Source: DASVBE01 sp036375995
GTDB lineage: Bacteria > Actinomycetota > Actinomycetes > Streptosporangiales > Streptosporangiaceae
Assembly (NCBI GenBank): GCA_036375995.1
Contig: DASVBE010000235.1
Coordinates: forward strand, 1 to 7,152
Direction of reading: 5' to 3'
Length of the DNA: 7,152 nucleotides
Shown piece by piece: positions 6,336 to 7,152 of this stretch. Both the position numbers and the translations under genes were made by a program. Position 1 is the first letter of the stretch, and each line of letters starts with the position of its first letter. The notes beneath the pieces were generated by a model that saw only the letters and a program-made list of their open reading frames with translations, did not search any database and was not told the DNA's origin.

Positions 6336-7152
6336 TCAGCCCGCCGCCAGGGCCTGGTCGACCTGCTGGGCGGCGGCGGTCCGCGCGGCCTGCGGCTGGC
6401 TCTTGCCGAGCAGCACCGACACGACCATGGTGCCGAGAATCGTGGAGATCTTGGGGTACTGCGGGATCTGCGGCCGGGCCTGCTTCACGTTGGCCAGGTT
6501 GGCGATGAACGTGCCGACGCCGGGCAGCGCGGCGTTCATCTGCTGCCTCACCGCGGGCGAGTCGCCCACCGACTGCCGGCTGGGCAGGTTGCCGGTCTGC
6601 ACCGCCCAGTACTTGACCTGAGCCGGCGCGGTGAGCCAGAGCAGGAACTGCTCGGCCGCGGCCACCCGCGCCGGGCTGTTGTTGAAGATGACCCAGTTGT
6701 CCGGGCCGGAGATGGTCTGGTGGCCGCCACTGGTCCCCGGGTAGGCCGGCATGACCTGCACCCCGTACTTGACGTCGGGGAACGCGGACAGGTCCCACGG
6801 CCCGGTGACCAGCATCCCGATCTTGCCCGAGTTGAACAGGTTGCTGTAGGCGGAGTCGCTCGGGTCCTGGTACATCGACTTGTCCGTGACGGCCATGGTC
6901 CGCAGCGTGTTCAGCGAGGCCAGCCCGGCGGCCGAGTCGAACGCCGCCTTCTTGTTGTCCGGAGTCAGCAGCTGACCGCCCGCCTCCCAGAGCAGCGCCT
7001 CCCAGTGCCACACGGTGTCCTCCGTGCCCGGGGTGACGTACGCGGTGCCGAACTGCTTGATCGCCGGGTTGGTCAGCTTCTTCGCGTCGGCCACGAACTC
7101 CTGCCAGGTCCAGTCCGGGCCCGGCGGCTGCAGCCCGGCCTTGGCGAACAGC
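6336..7152 (-). CDS. Extracellular sugar-binding protein of an ABC importer, family 1 (partial, N-terminus outside window)
   Basis: The last 271 residues of a periplasm-type/lipoprotein solute-binding protein are present; about 130-170 N-terminal residues, including the signal peptide, lie beyond the right edge. The sequence entering the window (LFAKAGLQPPGPDWTWQEFV) is the classic helix-loop seen mid-protein in UgpB/MalE-like binding proteins. It is followed by WHWEALLWEAGGQLL, AAGLASLNTLR, NSGKIGMLVTGPWDLSAF and a NWVIFNNSPARVAAAEQFLLWLT segment that closes the second lobe. The protein captures the sugar outside the cell and delivers it to the two permeases that follow two bases later. The in-frame GTG at 7094 is an internal valine, not the start. 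The ligand cannot be told from this part. As the first visible gene it is probably at or near the operon's 5' end. Confidence 0.93.
   Translation of the reverse strand, partial: LFAKAGLQPPGPDWTWQEFVADAKKLTNPAIKQFGTAYVTPGTEDTVWHWEALLWEAGGQLLTPDNKKAAFDSAAGLASLNTLRTMAVTDKSMYQDPSDSAYSNLFNSGKIGMLVTGPWDLSAFPDVKYGVQVMPAYPGTSGGHQTISGPDNWVIFNNSPARVAAAEQFLLWLTAPAQVKYWAVQTGNLPSRQSVGDSPAVRQQMNAALPGVGTFIANLANVKQARPQIPQYPKISTILGTMVVSVLLGKSQPQAARTAAAQQVDQALAAG

Noticed and set aside
7092..7094. GTG at 7094 as the start of the sugar-binding protein
   Set aside because: The frame stays open to the window edge, and the upstream residues LFAKAGLQPPGPDWTWQEF are characteristic of the middle of family 1 binding proteins. 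The GTG is therefore an internal valine.
1020..7152. Possible TTA (bldA-type) regulatory codons
   Set aside because: I checked the TAA trinucleotides I could find on the plus strand, including those near 1795, 2616, 5456 and 6017; none falls in frame as a TTA codon of the assigned genes.

Overview
The window is very GC-rich throughout, with strong G/C bias at third codon positions, GTG and TTG starts, and no TTA codon in any recognised gene. This points to a high-GC actinobacterium. I cannot name a genus from the sequence alone. Almost all of it is one tightly packed operon on the minus strand, so transcription runs from position 7152 down to 89. The promoter and the start of the first gene lie outside the window. 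The only plus-strand gene is a 29-codon C-terminal remnant at the left edge, which converges on the operon.

In transcription order the operon encodes: a family 1 sugar-binding lipoprotein (partial, 7152-6336); two sugar ABC permeases of MalF/UgpA type (6333-5446) and MalG/UgpE type (5449-4532); a 30-nt spacer; a SIS-domain isomerase/deaminase of the AgaS/GlmS type (4501-3593); a 1-phosphofructokinase/tagatose-6-phosphate-kinase-like hexose kinase (3596-2643); a class II fructose/tagatose-bisphosphate aldolase (2643 to about 1802); a DeoR-family regulator (1805-1020); and a ribokinase-like PfkB sugar kinase (1033-89). Most junctions overlap by 1-14 nt (GTGA twice, TGATG once), which indicates translational coupling.

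Together the genes fit uptake and glycolytic breakdown of a hexose or amino sugar: binding protein and permeases import the free sugar; the last kinase could phosphorylate it; the SIS protein would deaminate or isomerise the 6-phosphate; the 1-PFK-like kinase would make the 1,6-bisphosphate; and the aldolase would split it into triose phosphates under DeoR control. This parallels the galactosamine/tagatose-6-phosphate route but with an ABC importer in place of a PTS. The substrate is inferred, not shown. No ABC ATPase and no deacetylase is present in the window.

The most unusual point is the aldolase 3' end. Its reading frame has no stop where the protein should end. It stays open, out of frame, through the whole DeoR gene and into the kinase gene, to a TGA at 741-739. 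One extra base in the G-rich tract at 1809-1819 would restore a 280-residue aldolase whose TGA overlaps the DeoR GTG start, exactly like two other junctions in this operon. A sequence error, a real frameshift or stop loss, or recoding are the alternatives. I found no RNA genes, mobile elements, CRISPR arrays or clear terminators.
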